Part shown: positions 51,757 to 61,255 of the stretch, piece after piece
Layout: each line of letters opens with the position of its first letter
How positions within the stretch are numbered: the first letter of the stretch is position 1
Source: JAWKSY01 sp041402125
GTDB taxonomy: Bacteria > Planctomycetota > GCA-002687715 > DRQF01
Length of the DNA: 64,000 bases
NCBI GenBank assembly: GCA_041402125.1
Contig: JAWKSY010000023.1
Span: 1 to 64,000, forward strand
Reading direction: 5' to 3'
Translations under genes and position numbers: made by a program
Notes under the pieces: generated by a model
What the model was told of the DNA's origin: nothing
The model's database searches: none
The model's input: only the letters and a program-made list of their open reading frames with translations

Positions 51757-53229
51757 TCAGTCCCTCCAGAGGGCCGGCGCGAAGAGGCTCAGCGCGGTGA
51801 AGATCTCGAGGCGACCGACGAGCATGAGGAAGGAGAGGACGGCCTGCCCGGCCGGCGGGATGTGCGCGTAGTTGCAGGCCGGACCGACGCTGCCGAGGCC
51901 CGGGCCGATGTTGCCGAGGGCCGCGATGGAGGCGGTGACGGAGGTCGTCATGTCGAGGCCGAGGGCCGCGAGCAGGAGCGAGCCGAGGACGAAGACCAGC
52001 ACGAAGGTGACGACCATCCCGACGACCGGCCGGATGACGTCCACCGTGATCGCGTCGTGGCCGAACTTGAGCTTCTCGACCGAACGCGGCCGGATGTGGA
52101 GGCGGAGCTGCCGCACGCCGTACTTCAGCACGAGCATGACGCGGAAGACCTTGAGCCCGCCCGCCGTCGAGCCGGCGCAGGCCCCCACGAACATCAGGAG
52201 GACGAGCACGAGGCGCGAGAAGGAGGGCCAGGCGTCGAAATCCTCGGTCGCGAAGCCCGTCGTGGTCGAGATCGTGACGACCTGGAAGGAGGCCTGGTCG
52301 AGCGCCTCCCCCACCCCGCCCACGTGCCCGCGGAAGAGCAGGTCGAGACCGACGAGGATGATCGCGAGCAGCGTGACGCCGACGTAGAAGCGCAGCTCGG
52401 GGTTGCGGAGCACGCCCCGGACGTCGCGCTTGAGCGCGAGCCGGAAGAAGAGCGTGAAGTTCACGCCGGCGAGGAACATGAACAAGGTGATGACGGCGTG
52501 GATCCGCCAGTCGGCGTAGTGGCCCACGCTGTCGGAGTGGGACGAGAACCCTCCCGTCGCAAGCGTCGCGAAGGCGTGGCAGATCGCGTCGAACCAGTCC
52601 AGACCCAGGAGGAGCAGCGCGGCCGTGCAGAGGACGGTCAGCCCCACGTAGAGGATCCAGAGCGCCATCGCCGTCTGCCGGATGTGGGGCATGAAGCCCT
52701 TCTCCCCCACCCCGGGCACCTCCATGTGGAAGATCTCGCGCGAGCTCACGCCCAGCGCGGGGAGGATCGCGACGAAGAGCACGACGATGCCGACGCCGCC
52801 GAGCCAGTTCGTCATGCCGCGCCAGAAGATGATGGAGCGCGGGATCGGCGAGCCGTCCGGCGCGAACTCCACGCTCTCGAGCACGCTCGCTCCGGTGGTC
52901 GTGAATCCGGACATCGTCTCGAAGTAGGCGCCGATCGGGCTCGCGATCACCTGGGTCACGAGGTACGGAATGCAGCCGACGGCCGCCGCGACGATCCAGG
53001 CGAGCGCGACGACGCCGAGGGCCTCGCGGCGGTAGAAGCGGCCCTCCGCCCGCCGTCCCGCCAGCGCGGCGCCGCCCCCGAGCGCGAGTCCGGTGCCGAT
53101 CGCGACGCCGAAGGCCTCGGCCGCGAGGGTCTCGCCGAAGGCGATCGCCATCACGAGCGGCACGAGCATGGTGAGCGAGAGGACGGCGAGCAGGAGCCCG
53201 ACGACCTGGACGACGCGGAGCGTGTTCAT
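51757..53229 (-). CDS. trkH: TrkH potassium channel subunit
   Basis: 490 residues, about ten membrane helices. Four selectivity-filter loops are visible: FETMSGFTTTGASVL, HAFATLATGGFSSHSDS, VTISTTTGFATEDFDAW and SIAALGNIGPGLGSVGP. It transports K+ and works with the gating ring TrkA encoded 10 bases upstream. The fourth loop (ALGNIGPGLG) is canonical for the family. Confidence 0.95.
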   Translation of the reverse strand: MNTLRVVQVVGLLLAVLSLTMLVPLVMAIAFGETLAAEAFGVAIGTGLALGGGAALAGRRAEGRFYRREALGVVALAWIVAAAVGCIPYLVTQVIASPIGAYFETMSGFTTTGASVLESVEFAPDGSPIPRSIIFWRGMTNWLGGVGIVVLFVAILPALGVSSREIFHMEVPGVGEKGFMPHIRQTAMALWILYVGLTVLCTAALLLLGLDWFDAICHAFATLATGGFSSHSDSVGHYADWRIHAVITLFMFLAGVNFTLFFRLALKRDVRGVLRNPELRFYVGVTLLAIILVGLDLLFRGHVGGVGEALDQASFQVVTISTTTGFATEDFDAWPSFSRLVLVLLMFVGACAGSTAGGLKVFRVMLVLKYGVRQLRLHIRPRSVEKLKFGHDAITVDVIRPVVGMVVTFVLVFVLGSLLLAALGLDMTTSVTASIAALGNIGPGLGSVGPACNYAHIPPAGQAVLSFLMLVGRLEIFTALSLFAPALWRD

Positions 53230-53239
53230 CCGGACCGTC

Positions 53240-54574
53240 TCACACGAGGGCCTCGACCGCCTTGCGGGCCTGGGTCAGGGCGAAGACGATCACGATGTCG
53301 CCCGCCTCGAGCACGTCCTTGCCGCGCGGGATGAAGACGTCCTCGCGGCGGACGATCGCCCCCACGAGCGAGCCGCGGGGAAAGGACGCCTCCATCAGCG
53401 ACTTGCCGCAGATCGGCGAGTCGGCCCCGACGTCGAGCTCGATGACCTCGGCGCGGCCGCGCTCGATCGGCGTGATGCGCGAGTTCGCCCCCGTGGAGAC
53501 GAAGCGTACGATGTGCTCGGCGATGAGGGCACGGGGCGAGATGACGGCGTCGACGTTGAGCTTGTCGAAGAGCTCGCGGTAGTCGCGCTTCTTCACCAGC
53601 GCGATGACGCGCTTCGCGCCGAGCTCCTTCGCGATCTGGCAGGCGATGAGGTTCTCCTCGTCGCTGCCGGTCATGGCGAGGAAGAGGTCGGCCTTGCCGG
53701 CGTTCTCCTCCTGCAGGTCGGAGAGGCTCGAGCCGTCGGCGTGCTCGATCTTGGTCGAGCGCAGCTCCTCGGAGAGTTCCTCGGCCCGCGCGCGGTCGTT
53801 CTCGAGCAGCGTCACCTTGATCTTGAGTCGCTCCAGCGCGGTCGCCGCCGCGACGCCGGCGCGACCGCCGCCGACGATGATCACGCGGCGCGGAACCTCG
53901 ACGCGGCGGCCGAGGATCTTGTCGATGCGCTCGATCGTCTCGGTCGGCCCGATCACCAGGAGCTCGTCCCCCTCCAGGACCTCGTCCTGTCCGCTGGGGA
54001 TCATGATCGTCGAGCCCCGGAAGACCGCCGTCACGAGGCAGTGCCTCGGGAGGCGGAGATCCTGGATCTTCTTGCCGACGATGTCGTAGCCGCCGCCGCC
54101 GGGCCGGTAGCGCTCGAGCTGGATGCGGCCCTCGGCCACGCCCTCGACCGCCGTCAGGTCCTGACCGCGGATGACGCGGGAGATCGCCGACGCGGTCATC
54201 TCCTCGGGACTGATCGTGAGATCGAAGTCGAGCGTGCGCCGGTAGAAGAAGCGCCGCCGCGTGATGTGGCCGAGCCCCCGGATGCGCACCGCGGTCTGCT
54301 TCGCGCCGAGCCGCTTCGCGACCAGGGAGGCGAGGATGTTGAGCTCGTCGTTGCTGGTCACCGCGCAGAAGAGGTCGGCCTCGGAGACGAGAGCCTGCTC
54401 GAGCACGTCGACGTTTCCGCCGTGCCCCTCGACGACCTCGATGTCGAGGCGGTCGCGGGCCCGCGCCACGGTGTCGTGGTCGGAGTCGATGAGAACGACG
54501 TCGTGGCCGTCCGACAGGAGCTCGCGCGCGAGCTGCAGACCGACCTCGCCGGCTCCGAGCACCGTGACCTTCAT
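53240..54574 (-). CDS. trkA: TrkA NAD-binding potassium uptake regulator
   Basis: 444 residues with two RCK units. Each starts with a Rossmann glycine motif: KVTVLGAGEVGLQLARELL and RVIIVGGGRAGVAAATAL. Each is followed by a TrkA_C domain (ERYRPGGGGYDIVGKKI, LDVGADSPICGKSLME). Acidic ribose-binding residues (LIDSD, LLEND) are in place. The ATG at 54574 is preferred; an in-frame GTG lies two codons upstream. It gates TrkH by binding NAD(H)/ATP. Confidence 0.94.
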   Translation of the reverse strand: MKVTVLGAGEVGLQLARELLSDGHDVVLIDSDHDTVARARDRLDIEVVEGHGGNVDVLEQALVSEADLFCAVTSNDELNILASLVAKRLGAKQTAVRIRGLGHITRRRFFYRRTLDFDLTISPEEMTASAISRVIRGQDLTAVEGVAEGRIQLERYRPGGGGYDIVGKKIQDLRLPRHCLVTAVFRGSTIMIPSGQDEVLEGDELLVIGPTETIERIDKILGRRVEVPRRVIIVGGGRAGVAAATALERLKIKVTLLENDRARAEELSEELRSTKIEHADGSSLSDLQEENAGKADLFLAMTGSDEENLIACQIAKELGAKRVIALVKKRDYRELFDKLNVDAVISPRALIAEHIVRFVSTGANSRITPIERGRAEVIELDVGADSPICGKSLMEASFPRGSLVGAIVRREDVFIPRGKDVLEAGDIVIVFALTQARKAVEALV

Positions 54575-54754
54575 CGCCACCCCGCTTCAGCGACCGGGCG
54601 CGCCCTCCGCGATCCCCTCGGATCGCGCGGCGCTCGCGACGCGACGCCCGGTTCCGGGAACGGCCCCTGGGCAGGCGCCGCGACGGTGGTAAGTTACGGG
54701 AGCCCGCCGACGGCCGCAAGCGCCGACGGTGCCAGCGGATAGAGTCGCGATCGC

Positions 54755-57088
54755 ATGTCGGACGAGAGCTCATCGTCGATTCCGGTGCCGCCGAGCCGCT
54801 GGTACGAGCGCTGGTGGGGCGTTCTCGCCCTCGTCGCGCTCGCGGTGACGCTCGCGAACGGGTGGATGGGCGCGCTCGAGTTCCAGCTCGACGACTTCGA
54901 GCAGATCAGCGACGCCGCGCGCCGGGACGGGGCGATCGCGCTCCTGGGCGAGGACAGCGGCCTCAAGACCGATCAGCGCTCCCGTCCGAACTTCGTGGCC
55001 TTCTTCCGTCCCGCCCTCCACCTCTCCTTCGTCGTCGACTACGAGCTCTTCGGCGGCGACCCGCAGGCCTTCCATCTGGTGAGCGTCGCCTGGCACGGGC
55101 TCGCGACCTTCCTGCTCTACCTGGTCCTGGTGGCGGTCCTCACCGGCCCGACGCGGCGCCGCATCGCCCTCGCGACGACGCTCGTCTACGCCGTCCACCC
55201 CGGGAAGTGGGGAGCGATCAGCTGGATCGCGGCGCGGGGCGACATCCTCTCGACCGTCTTCGGTCTCGCGGCCGCCCTCGCGCTCGTGCGCTTCCGCGAG
55301 CGCGGCCGCCCGCTCCCGCTCGCCCTCGTCTTCGCCTTCGTCGGCGCGGCCCTCGCGAGCAAGGAGGGAGCGATCGTCATCCCCGCCGTCCTCGCGGTCC
55401 TCGACGCCCTCCACCTGCGCCGCTCCGGACGCGGCGTCACCTTCCGACGCAGCCTCCTCGTCGGAGTGCCGCTCGCCCTCTGCGCCGTCGGCTATCTCGT
55501 GTTCCGTCGCCTCATGTTCGGGGAGTACGCGGACTACTACGCCGCCCGGCACCAGGCCTTCACCTTCGAGGTGGCGCGGCGGATGGTCGCCGACGTCGTC
55601 CCCTCCTTCGTCTCGATGCTCTCGGGCTGGTTCTACTACGAGCCGGGCGGCCTCTGGCAGCGACTGGCCGAGCTCTACGCGACCCTCGCGGCGGGAGCGG
55701 GCGTGCTGTGGCTCACGCGCCGACCGGTGCGACGCGCGAAGGCCGTCCTCCTCGCGCTGCTCCTCTACCTCCTGCTCGCGATGCCGATCCTGCGCTTCTG
55801 GCGCGAGGCGATCGGATACGAGGTCACCCGCGTCTTCTATCTCCTGCAGATCTTCCCCTGCCTGCTCCTCGGCCTGCCGCTCTCCGGGCTCTTCGCGCGC
55901 GGTCGCCTCACGCGGCTCGTCGCCCTGGTCATCCTCGCGACGACGCTCGGCATCCTCGCTCCCGCCGTCCACCGTCACCTCGACGCGCAGTTCGGGGCGG
56001 CGCGGATCCTCGAGCGCATCCGGAGCGACCTCGGCGCGATCGCCGCCGCGAATCGCACGCCCGGCGTCGCCTACGGCGTCCTCGGGATCCCCGACCACTA
56101 CGAGCGCTCGCCGATCTACGGGAGCTTCCTGCTCTTCGCGATGAGCGACGTCTTCGTCGCCGATCCCGTCGACGCCGTCGCGATCGAGGACAAGAACAGC
56201 TTCCTCGAGGGGCCCCGGCTGCGCGAGCTGCCGCGCCCGGTCCAGATCCTTCAGTGGACGCCCTACGAGGCGGGCGATCCGACCCGGGGACGACTCCAGC
56301 CCTACCGCGGGACGGGCGTGCTCCCCGCCCCCACGGGACGCCGACCCGCCCTCGAGATCCCGGCCGGGGCGACCACCGTGGACCTCGGCGCGGGCCTCGT
56401 CCCGCGCGACGTCGATGCGCTGCGGATCGTCTTCCGGGAGGCCCCGACGACGGCCCTGACCTTCCGGCTCGAGTTCGAGGACGAGTACGGCGAGACCGTG
56501 GCGCTCCCCTTCGATCTCGATCCCGCCGCCTACGGGATGGGGGCGAACTACCTCGCGCCGGTGAAGGACCGCGAGGACTGGATCTTCCGCGGCCGGTTGC
56601 TCCGCCTGCGGATCGACGCGCCGGCGGGCGATCCGGGGATCGTCCGCATCGACACCGACGCCACGCTCCCCGCCTTCGCGCTCGCGCCCGCCACGCGGGA
56701 CGTCTCGCTCGCCGGCCCCGAGCCCGACTACGCCTTCTTCGCCCCGGAGGGCTTCGCCTGGTTCCGGGTCGTCATCTACCTCGGCTACCAGCGTCGGATG
56801 TGGACCCTGAGCCGCGGCGAGTTCGCGACGCGCGACGACGGCGCCCTCGTCTTCCACGCCTCGCAGCCCGGCCGCATCCGTCAGCCGCCGGAGCTCCGGG
56901 AGGATCCCTTCCCCTGGGATCTCGTCACCGGCGGCGGCGATCGCCCCAGCATCCTCGACGTCCAGGGATGGGAGAGCGTGCGCGTCCGCTGGCACGTCGA
57001 GGCGCTGACGGGACAGATCGACCCCGCGAAGGTCGTCTACCCGCAGGCGCGCAGCGAGAGCGGCGAGTACACCTTCAAGCGGAAGTGA
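54755..57088 (+). CDS. GT-C-like polytopic membrane protein (TMTC/PMT-type)
   Basis: 777 residues. Roughly ten to twelve membrane helices fill residues ~20-410. The first loop contains FQLDDFEQISDA, where the adjacent acidic pair resembles the catalytic motif of PMT/GT39-like O-mannosyltransferases. RPNFVAFFRPALHLSFVVDYELFGGDPQAFHLVSVAWHG and YAVHPGKWGAISWIAARGDILS match the TMTC-like family pattern. The C-terminal ~350 residues are soluble and beta-rich with no match I know. Glycosylation of exported proteins is a reasonable inference. Its stop (TGA) abuts the convergent stop of the peptidase gene in TGATCA. Confidence 0.7.
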   Translation: MSDESSSSIPVPPSRWYERWWGVLALVALAVTLANGWMGALEFQLDDFEQISDAARRDGAIALLGEDSGLKTDQRSRPNFVAFFRPALHLSFVVDYELFGGDPQAFHLVSVAWHGLATFLLYLVLVAVLTGPTRRRIALATTLVYAVHPGKWGAISWIAARGDILSTVFGLAAALALVRFRERGRPLPLALVFAFVGAALASKEGAIVIPAVLAVLDALHLRRSGRGVTFRRSLLVGVPLALCAVGYLVFRRLMFGEYADYYAARHQAFTFEVARRMVADVVPSFVSMLSGWFYYEPGGLWQRLAELYATLAAGAGVLWLTRRPVRRAKAVLLALLLYLLLAMPILRFWREAIGYEVTRVFYLLQIFPCLLLGLPLSGLFARGRLTRLVALVILATTLGILAPAVHRHLDAQFGAARILERIRSDLGAIAAANRTPGVAYGVLGIPDHYERSPIYGSFLLFAMSDVFVADPVDAVAIEDKNSFLEGPRLRELPRPVQILQWTPYEAGDPTRGRLQPYRGTGVLPAPTGRRPALEIPAGATTVDLGAGLVPRDVDALRIVFREAPTTALTFRLEFEDEYGETVALPFDLDPAAYGMGANYLAPVKDREDWIFRGRLLRLRIDAPAGDPGIVRIDTDATLPAFALAPATRDVSLAGPEPDYAFFAPEGFAWFRVVIYLGYQRRMWTLSRGEFATRDDGALVFHASQPGRIRQPPELREDPFPWDLVTGGGDRPSILDVQGWESVRVRWHVEALTGQIDPAKVVYPQARSESGEYTFKRK

Positions 57089-58402
57089 TCAGCGGTCGGG
57101 CAGCGCGGCGATCCACGCGCTCCGCTCCTCCTCGAAGGTGCGCCGGAGCGCCTCGCGGAAGCAGTCCGCGAACGGGCGCCGGCCGTCGAGGCGCCGCAGG
57201 AGCGCCTCGATCGCCCTCATCCCGTGCTTGCTCACGAGGTGATGGACGAAGCTCTTCGACTGACGGTAGGCGAGCGGCACCTGGCGCTGGTCGGCCAGGC
57301 GGACGAAGCTGATCTCGAGCCCCGCGAAGTCGAGGAGCCCGCCCGCCGCGGCGAGCTTCCCGAGCCCCGCCTGCGAGCGCGCGTCGACGCCGCCGTCACC
57401 CTCGGCGAGCTGCGCGAGGCCCTCGTTCAGCCAGGCCGGGCAGTGATCGGTGACGTTGCGGATCGCGTAGTGGGTGTACTCGTGGGCGAGCGTGTCCTTG
57501 ATCGCGGGACCGCGCCGCGCGAAGTTCTTCACCGGCAGGCGCACCTTGCCGTCGAACAGGCCGGCCACCCAGGCGTGCGCTCCGGTCGCGGCGCTGAACT
57601 CGCGATCGGCGTAGAGGACGATGGTGAGCACCCGGTCGGGGTGGACCTGCAGGCGACCGCCGACCTCGACGTAGATGTCCTCGAGCCACTTCAGGACGGT
57701 GTCGGCCACCTCGCGTCCGTGCTCGTCGGCGTACTTGCAGACGAAGTGCGTCGAGCGCAGGGTCTGCATCGAAGCCTCGACGGCGAGCTCGCGGCGCGCC
57801 TTCTCGATCCAGCTCTCGATGGCCTCGCGACGATCGGCGTCCAGCTCGGCCGCGCGCGTCCAGGCCTCGATGGCGGACTCGAGTTCCTCGCGGTCGTAGC
57901 GGACGCGCCCCATGAAGAACTGCGCCGTCGCGTCCTTCTCGTCGCGCCGCAGGGCCTCGAGGAGGTGGTCCACCGCGGCGGCCGGGAAGCCGCGCTCGTA
58001 CCACATCACGCCCCGCCAGGTCGCCACGGACGAGTCGGTCTTCTCGACGAGCCGCGCCGCGAGATCGAGGCGCCGCTCGACCGCGTCCCAGTCCCGCGCG
58101 TCGAGGTCGCGCCGCACGATCGCGAGGTGGGCGGTGAGCAGGTTCTTCCGGAAGGTCGCGAGCGTGCGCGCCGAGGCCTCCTCCTTCTCGCCCGCCGTGA
58201 TCGCGGCCTCGAAGGCGGTGATCGCGTCGGCGTGGCGCCCGGCCTTGAAGGCGGCGACGCCCTCGTCGTTGCGCCGCTGGGAGAGCGGGAGCTCGTCCGG
58301 GGGCGCGACCCCGGGGACGGGCGCGGGGGCGGGCGTCGGCACCTGGGCCGCGAGCGGCATCGCCCCGAGGACGGCGAGGAGGACGATCGGGAGGCGCATC
58401 AT
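57089..58402 (-). CDS. TPR protein with gluzincin (peptidase MA-like) domain
   Basis: 437 residues, signal peptide MMRLPIVLLAVLGAMPLAAQ. TPR repeats cover residues ~40-210 (NDEGVAAFKAGRHADAITAFEAAI, DATAQFFMGRVRYDREELESAIEAW). The peptidase-MA-like domain has the zinc motif LAHEYTHYAI (HExxH) and the downstream glutamate in PAWLNEGLAQLAEG. VLTIVLYADREFSAATGAHAWVAGLFDGKV is the usual lead-in. It is probably a periplasmic metalloprotease or pseudo-protease. The start overlaps the kinase stop as ATGA, with GGAGG inside the kinase gene, so the two are translationally coupled. Confidence 0.82.
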   Translation of the reverse strand: MMRLPIVLLAVLGAMPLAAQVPTPAPAPVPGVAPPDELPLSQRRNDEGVAAFKAGRHADAITAFEAAITAGEKEEASARTLATFRKNLLTAHLAIVRRDLDARDWDAVERRLDLAARLVEKTDSSVATWRGVMWYERGFPAAAVDHLLEALRRDEKDATAQFFMGRVRYDREELESAIEAWTRAAELDADRREAIESWIEKARRELAVEASMQTLRSTHFVCKYADEHGREVADTVLKWLEDIYVEVGGRLQVHPDRVLTIVLYADREFSAATGAHAWVAGLFDGKVRLPVKNFARRGPAIKDTLAHEYTHYAIRNVTDHCPAWLNEGLAQLAEGDGGVDARSQAGLGKLAAAGGLLDFAGLEISFVRLADQRQVPLAYRQSKSFVHHLVSKHGMRAIEALLRRLDGRRPFADCFREALRRTFEEERSAWIAALPDR

Positions 58403-59547
58403 CGCTTCCTCCGGCGGCCCGCGCCGAGGCGCTTCGAACGCGGGACCGGGGCGCGGGAGACCGCCGGCTCCTCGCCGAAGGGTCGCTCGAGGTCCAGCTC
58501 GTCGTCGCGACGGTGCGGATCCCGGGTCAGGCTCTTGTTGCCGCGGATCTGCTCCTCGATGTCCTCGACGAGCTCGGCCGGGTCCTGGTACCGGAGCTCG
58601 CGGTCGGTCGCCATCATCTTCTGGATGAAGTAGTGGACGTGCGGCGAGACGTGCGCGAGCTTCGGCGAGCTCAGCGACTCGACGAAGCGCTTGGCCATGG
58701 TCTCGTGGCCGTCCTCCCCGCGGAAGGGGATGTCCCCCACGACGAGGTGGTAGAGCGTCGCGCCCAGCGCGTAGATGTCGGTGCGGCCGTCGAGGTCCCC
58801 GTCCCCGCGCGCCTGTTCGGGCGAGATGTACTCGACCGTCCCCACCGTGACGTCGGACTCCGCGTCCTCCCCCGCTCCCGTCGCGAATCCGAGGTCGCAG
58901 ATCTTGACCGTGTTGTCCGGGGTGATGAGGACGTTGCCCGGCTTGATGTCCCGGTGGATGATCCCCTGCTCGTGCATGTGCATGAGGCCGCGACCGATCT
59001 GGAGCACGACGTAGAGGGCGGCGTCCTCGCGGAAGGCGCCGCGCGCCTCGAGGAGCGCGAGCAGCTCGCCGCCGTTGACGCGCTCCTGGGCGATGGCGAC
59101 CAGACCGTCGGATTCGACCAGCTCGTGGCCGCGAACGATGTTCTCGTGGTGGAAGCGGCAGAGGAGCTCGCCCTCGCGGAAGAAGCGCGCCCGCTGCGCC
59201 TCGTCGTGGGCGAGCCGCGGTTCGAGCACCTTGAGCGCGACCTCGAGGCCGTCCGACTCGCGCGTGGCCGCGAAGACCTTGCTCATGCCGCCGGAGCCGA
59301 GATGGCCGGTGATGCGGTAGCCCGCGACGAGGTCGGCGGGCGGCTTCTCGCCGGCGATCAGGAAGCGCGCCTCGGAGCGCGTCAGCCACTTCTTGCCGAC
59401 GCAGATCTGGGCCACCGTCATCGGGCGGCCGCGCTCCTCCAGCTCGCGCTGGCTCTCGAGGATGCGCTGCATCATCGCCTGATCGAGGAAGCCCTCGAAG
59501 ACGAGGCGGGCGGCGAATCGCATGTCGTCGGCGTCGCGTGGCTGCAA
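58399..59547 (-). CDS. Hanks-type Ser/Thr protein kinase with N-terminal extension
   Basis: About 382 residues from a TTG at 59547 (GGGGAG 7 bases upstream). The first downstream ATG (59523) lacks a good ribosome site. An N-terminal ~70-residue helical region (LVFEGFLDQAMMQRILESQRELEER, LTRSEARFLIAGEKPP) is not a domain I recognise. The kinase domain has LGSGGMSKVFAA, the lysine in VALKVLE, the catalytic loop HRDIKPGNVL, DLG in place of DFG, and VGTVEYISPEQARG. It is intact apart from DFG to DLG, a change common in bacterial kinases. No transmembrane helix follows the kinase domain, only a basic tail, so it is cytosolic. It is coupled to the peptidase gene. Confidence 0.85.
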   Translation of the reverse strand: MQPRDADDMRFAARLVFEGFLDQAMMQRILESQRELEERGRPMTVAQICVGKKWLTRSEARFLIAGEKPPADLVAGYRITGHLGSGGMSKVFAATRESDGLEVALKVLEPRLAHDEAQRARFFREGELLCRFHHENIVRGHELVESDGLVAIAQERVNGGELLALLEARGAFREDAALYVVLQIGRGLMHMHEQGIIHRDIKPGNVLITPDNTVKICDLGFATGAGEDAESDVTVGTVEYISPEQARGDGDLDGRTDIYALGATLYHLVVGDIPFRGEDGHETMAKRFVESLSSPKLAHVSPHVHYFIQKMMATDRELRYQDPAELVEDIEEQIRGNKSLTRDPHRRDDELDLERPFGEEPAVSRAPVPRSKRLGAGRRRKR

Positions 59548-59821
59548 GATCGGTCTCCCCTGACGACCTTCCCGAGGATAAGGACTCGGACTCCCGCGAC
59601 CGCGGTCTTTCGCGTCCGTGCCCCTCCGCCCTTTCCATCCATCGTCCATCCGGCGCCGAAGACGAAGGCGCGCAAGGGCTTGGAGATCGTGCCCGGCCGC
59701 GCCGCCGGCGACAAGCCCGGTTCTGGGCGGGGTTTGGAGCGACGAATCTCCCCTCGCCGCTCATCTTCCCCCGGTCGATGGCCGAGAAGGAATCTGGAAG
59801 GAATCCTGGGGGGAACGCGCG

Positions 59822-61170
59822 ATGATGCACTCCGACTTCAATCTCGTCCTGAAGTACTGCGAGGTGCTGGACGAGTTCGTGAAGATCCGGTCTTCGGGGA
59901 CGACGAGGCCCGCGAGCTGATGCGGGGCGCCTCGGCCGGCGACAAGACGGCCTACCAGCGCGCCGTCGTCAACGCCTGCATCGCCGGCTTCAACGACGAT
60001 CTCCTCGATCGCCTCTCCGAGATCGGCCCCGGCGACGAGCTCCGCGACGTCGAGGAGATGCTCTATCACCTCTGCATCGACGTGAACGCCGGCCTCGACA
60101 TCCACCAGGTCAGCGTCGAGATCTCGAGCCACGAGCTCGCCGAGGACGAGGACCCCGGCGTCGCGACCCAGGTCCGGCGCCAGAACCGCCGCGCGCTGCG
60201 CCGGATCGCCGACATCGACGAGCGCGTGAAGCGGACCGTCATCGGCCAGGACCGCGCCGTTGACATCGTCACGCGCGCCGTCAAGAAGTCCACGGTGGGG
60301 CTGCGGGATCCGCAGCGCCCGATCGGCGCCTTCCTCTTCGTCGGCCAGGTCGGCGTCGGCAAGACCGAGCTCGCCAAGTCGCTCGCGCACGAGCTCTACG
60401 GCACGCAGACCCGCCTCATCCGCGTGGACTGCAGCGAGTACGCCCTGCCGCACGAGTACGCGAAGCTCATCGGCTCGCCTCCCGGCTACATCGGACACAA
60501 CGAGGGTGGCTACCTCACCGAGGCCGCCAAGGAGCTCGGCGAGTTCATCGTGCTCTTCGACGAGATCGAGAAGGCGCACAGCAAGATGCACAACATCCTG
60601 CTGCAGCTCCTCGACGAGGGCATGGTCACCGACAGCAAGGGCTTCAAGGTCTCCTTCCGCAACGCCCTCGTGCTCATGACGAGTAACCTCGGCGTCCGCG
60701 AGGTCAACCGCGCCCGGGCGGCCATCGGCTTCGACCACGCCCTCAAGCGCGAGATGCGCTACGAGGAGATGCGCGGCGAGATCTTCGAGTCGCTCAAGAA
60801 GTCCTTCCGTCCCGAGTTCATCAACCGGCTCGACGACGTCATCGTCTTCAACACCCTGACCCTGGACGACAGCGTCCGCATCGTCGACAAGATGATGACC
60901 GGGCTCGGGGAGATCGCGCGCCGCGCCGGCGTGGGCCTCTCGGCCACCGACGAGGCCAAGCGCCTCCTGGCCGAGAAGGGCTTCAAGAAGGAGTACGGCG
61001 CGCGCGAGCTCCGCCGCACCATCAAGCGCCTCGTCGAGGACCCGCTCACCGACATGATGCTCTCCGAGGAGATCGTCGAGGGGAACATGGTCACGATCGA
61101 GTCGGACGGCGAGGACATCCGCTTCCAGGTCATCGACCTCGAGCACACGCTCGCCAGCGAACCGAACTGA
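59822..61170 (+). CDS. Single-ring Clp-like AAA+ ATPase, one frame break near the N-terminus
   Basis: ATG at 59822 (GGGGGG 6 bases upstream) opens MMHSDFNLVLKYCEVLDEFVK. The frame is lost at about 59884 and resumes as DPVFGDDEARELMRGASAGDK. One added G (GTGAAGGATCCG) gives ~449 aa. Residues ~25-140 are helical and specific to this protein. The AAA+ module is like the second ring of ClpA/ClpB: IGQDRAVDIVTRAVKK, Walker A GQVGVGKTELAKSL, YGSPPGYIGHNEGG-type pore loop (SPPGYIGHNEGGYL), Walker B IVLFDEIEKAH, sensor TSNLG, and FRPEFINRLDDVIVF. The small domain ends GARELRRTIKRLVEDPLTDMM. No Clp_N repeat or ClpP tripeptide loop is evident, so it is probably an unfoldase without a peptidase. It is divergent from the kinase gene with 274 bp between them. 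Confidence 0.8.
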
Positions 61171-61255
61171 GCGACGCGCGGCGCCCGCCGCGAATTCCCC
61201 GGAGATCGGGAAGGAGCCCGCCCCTCGGAGCGTCCGAGGGCGGGAGATCCCGATC

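Noticed and set aside
57089..59830. A single 913-residue protein covering kinase and peptidase regions
   Set aside because: Its first half is the kinase read in the wrong frame. Motifs assign residues to two genes that overlap by ATGA.
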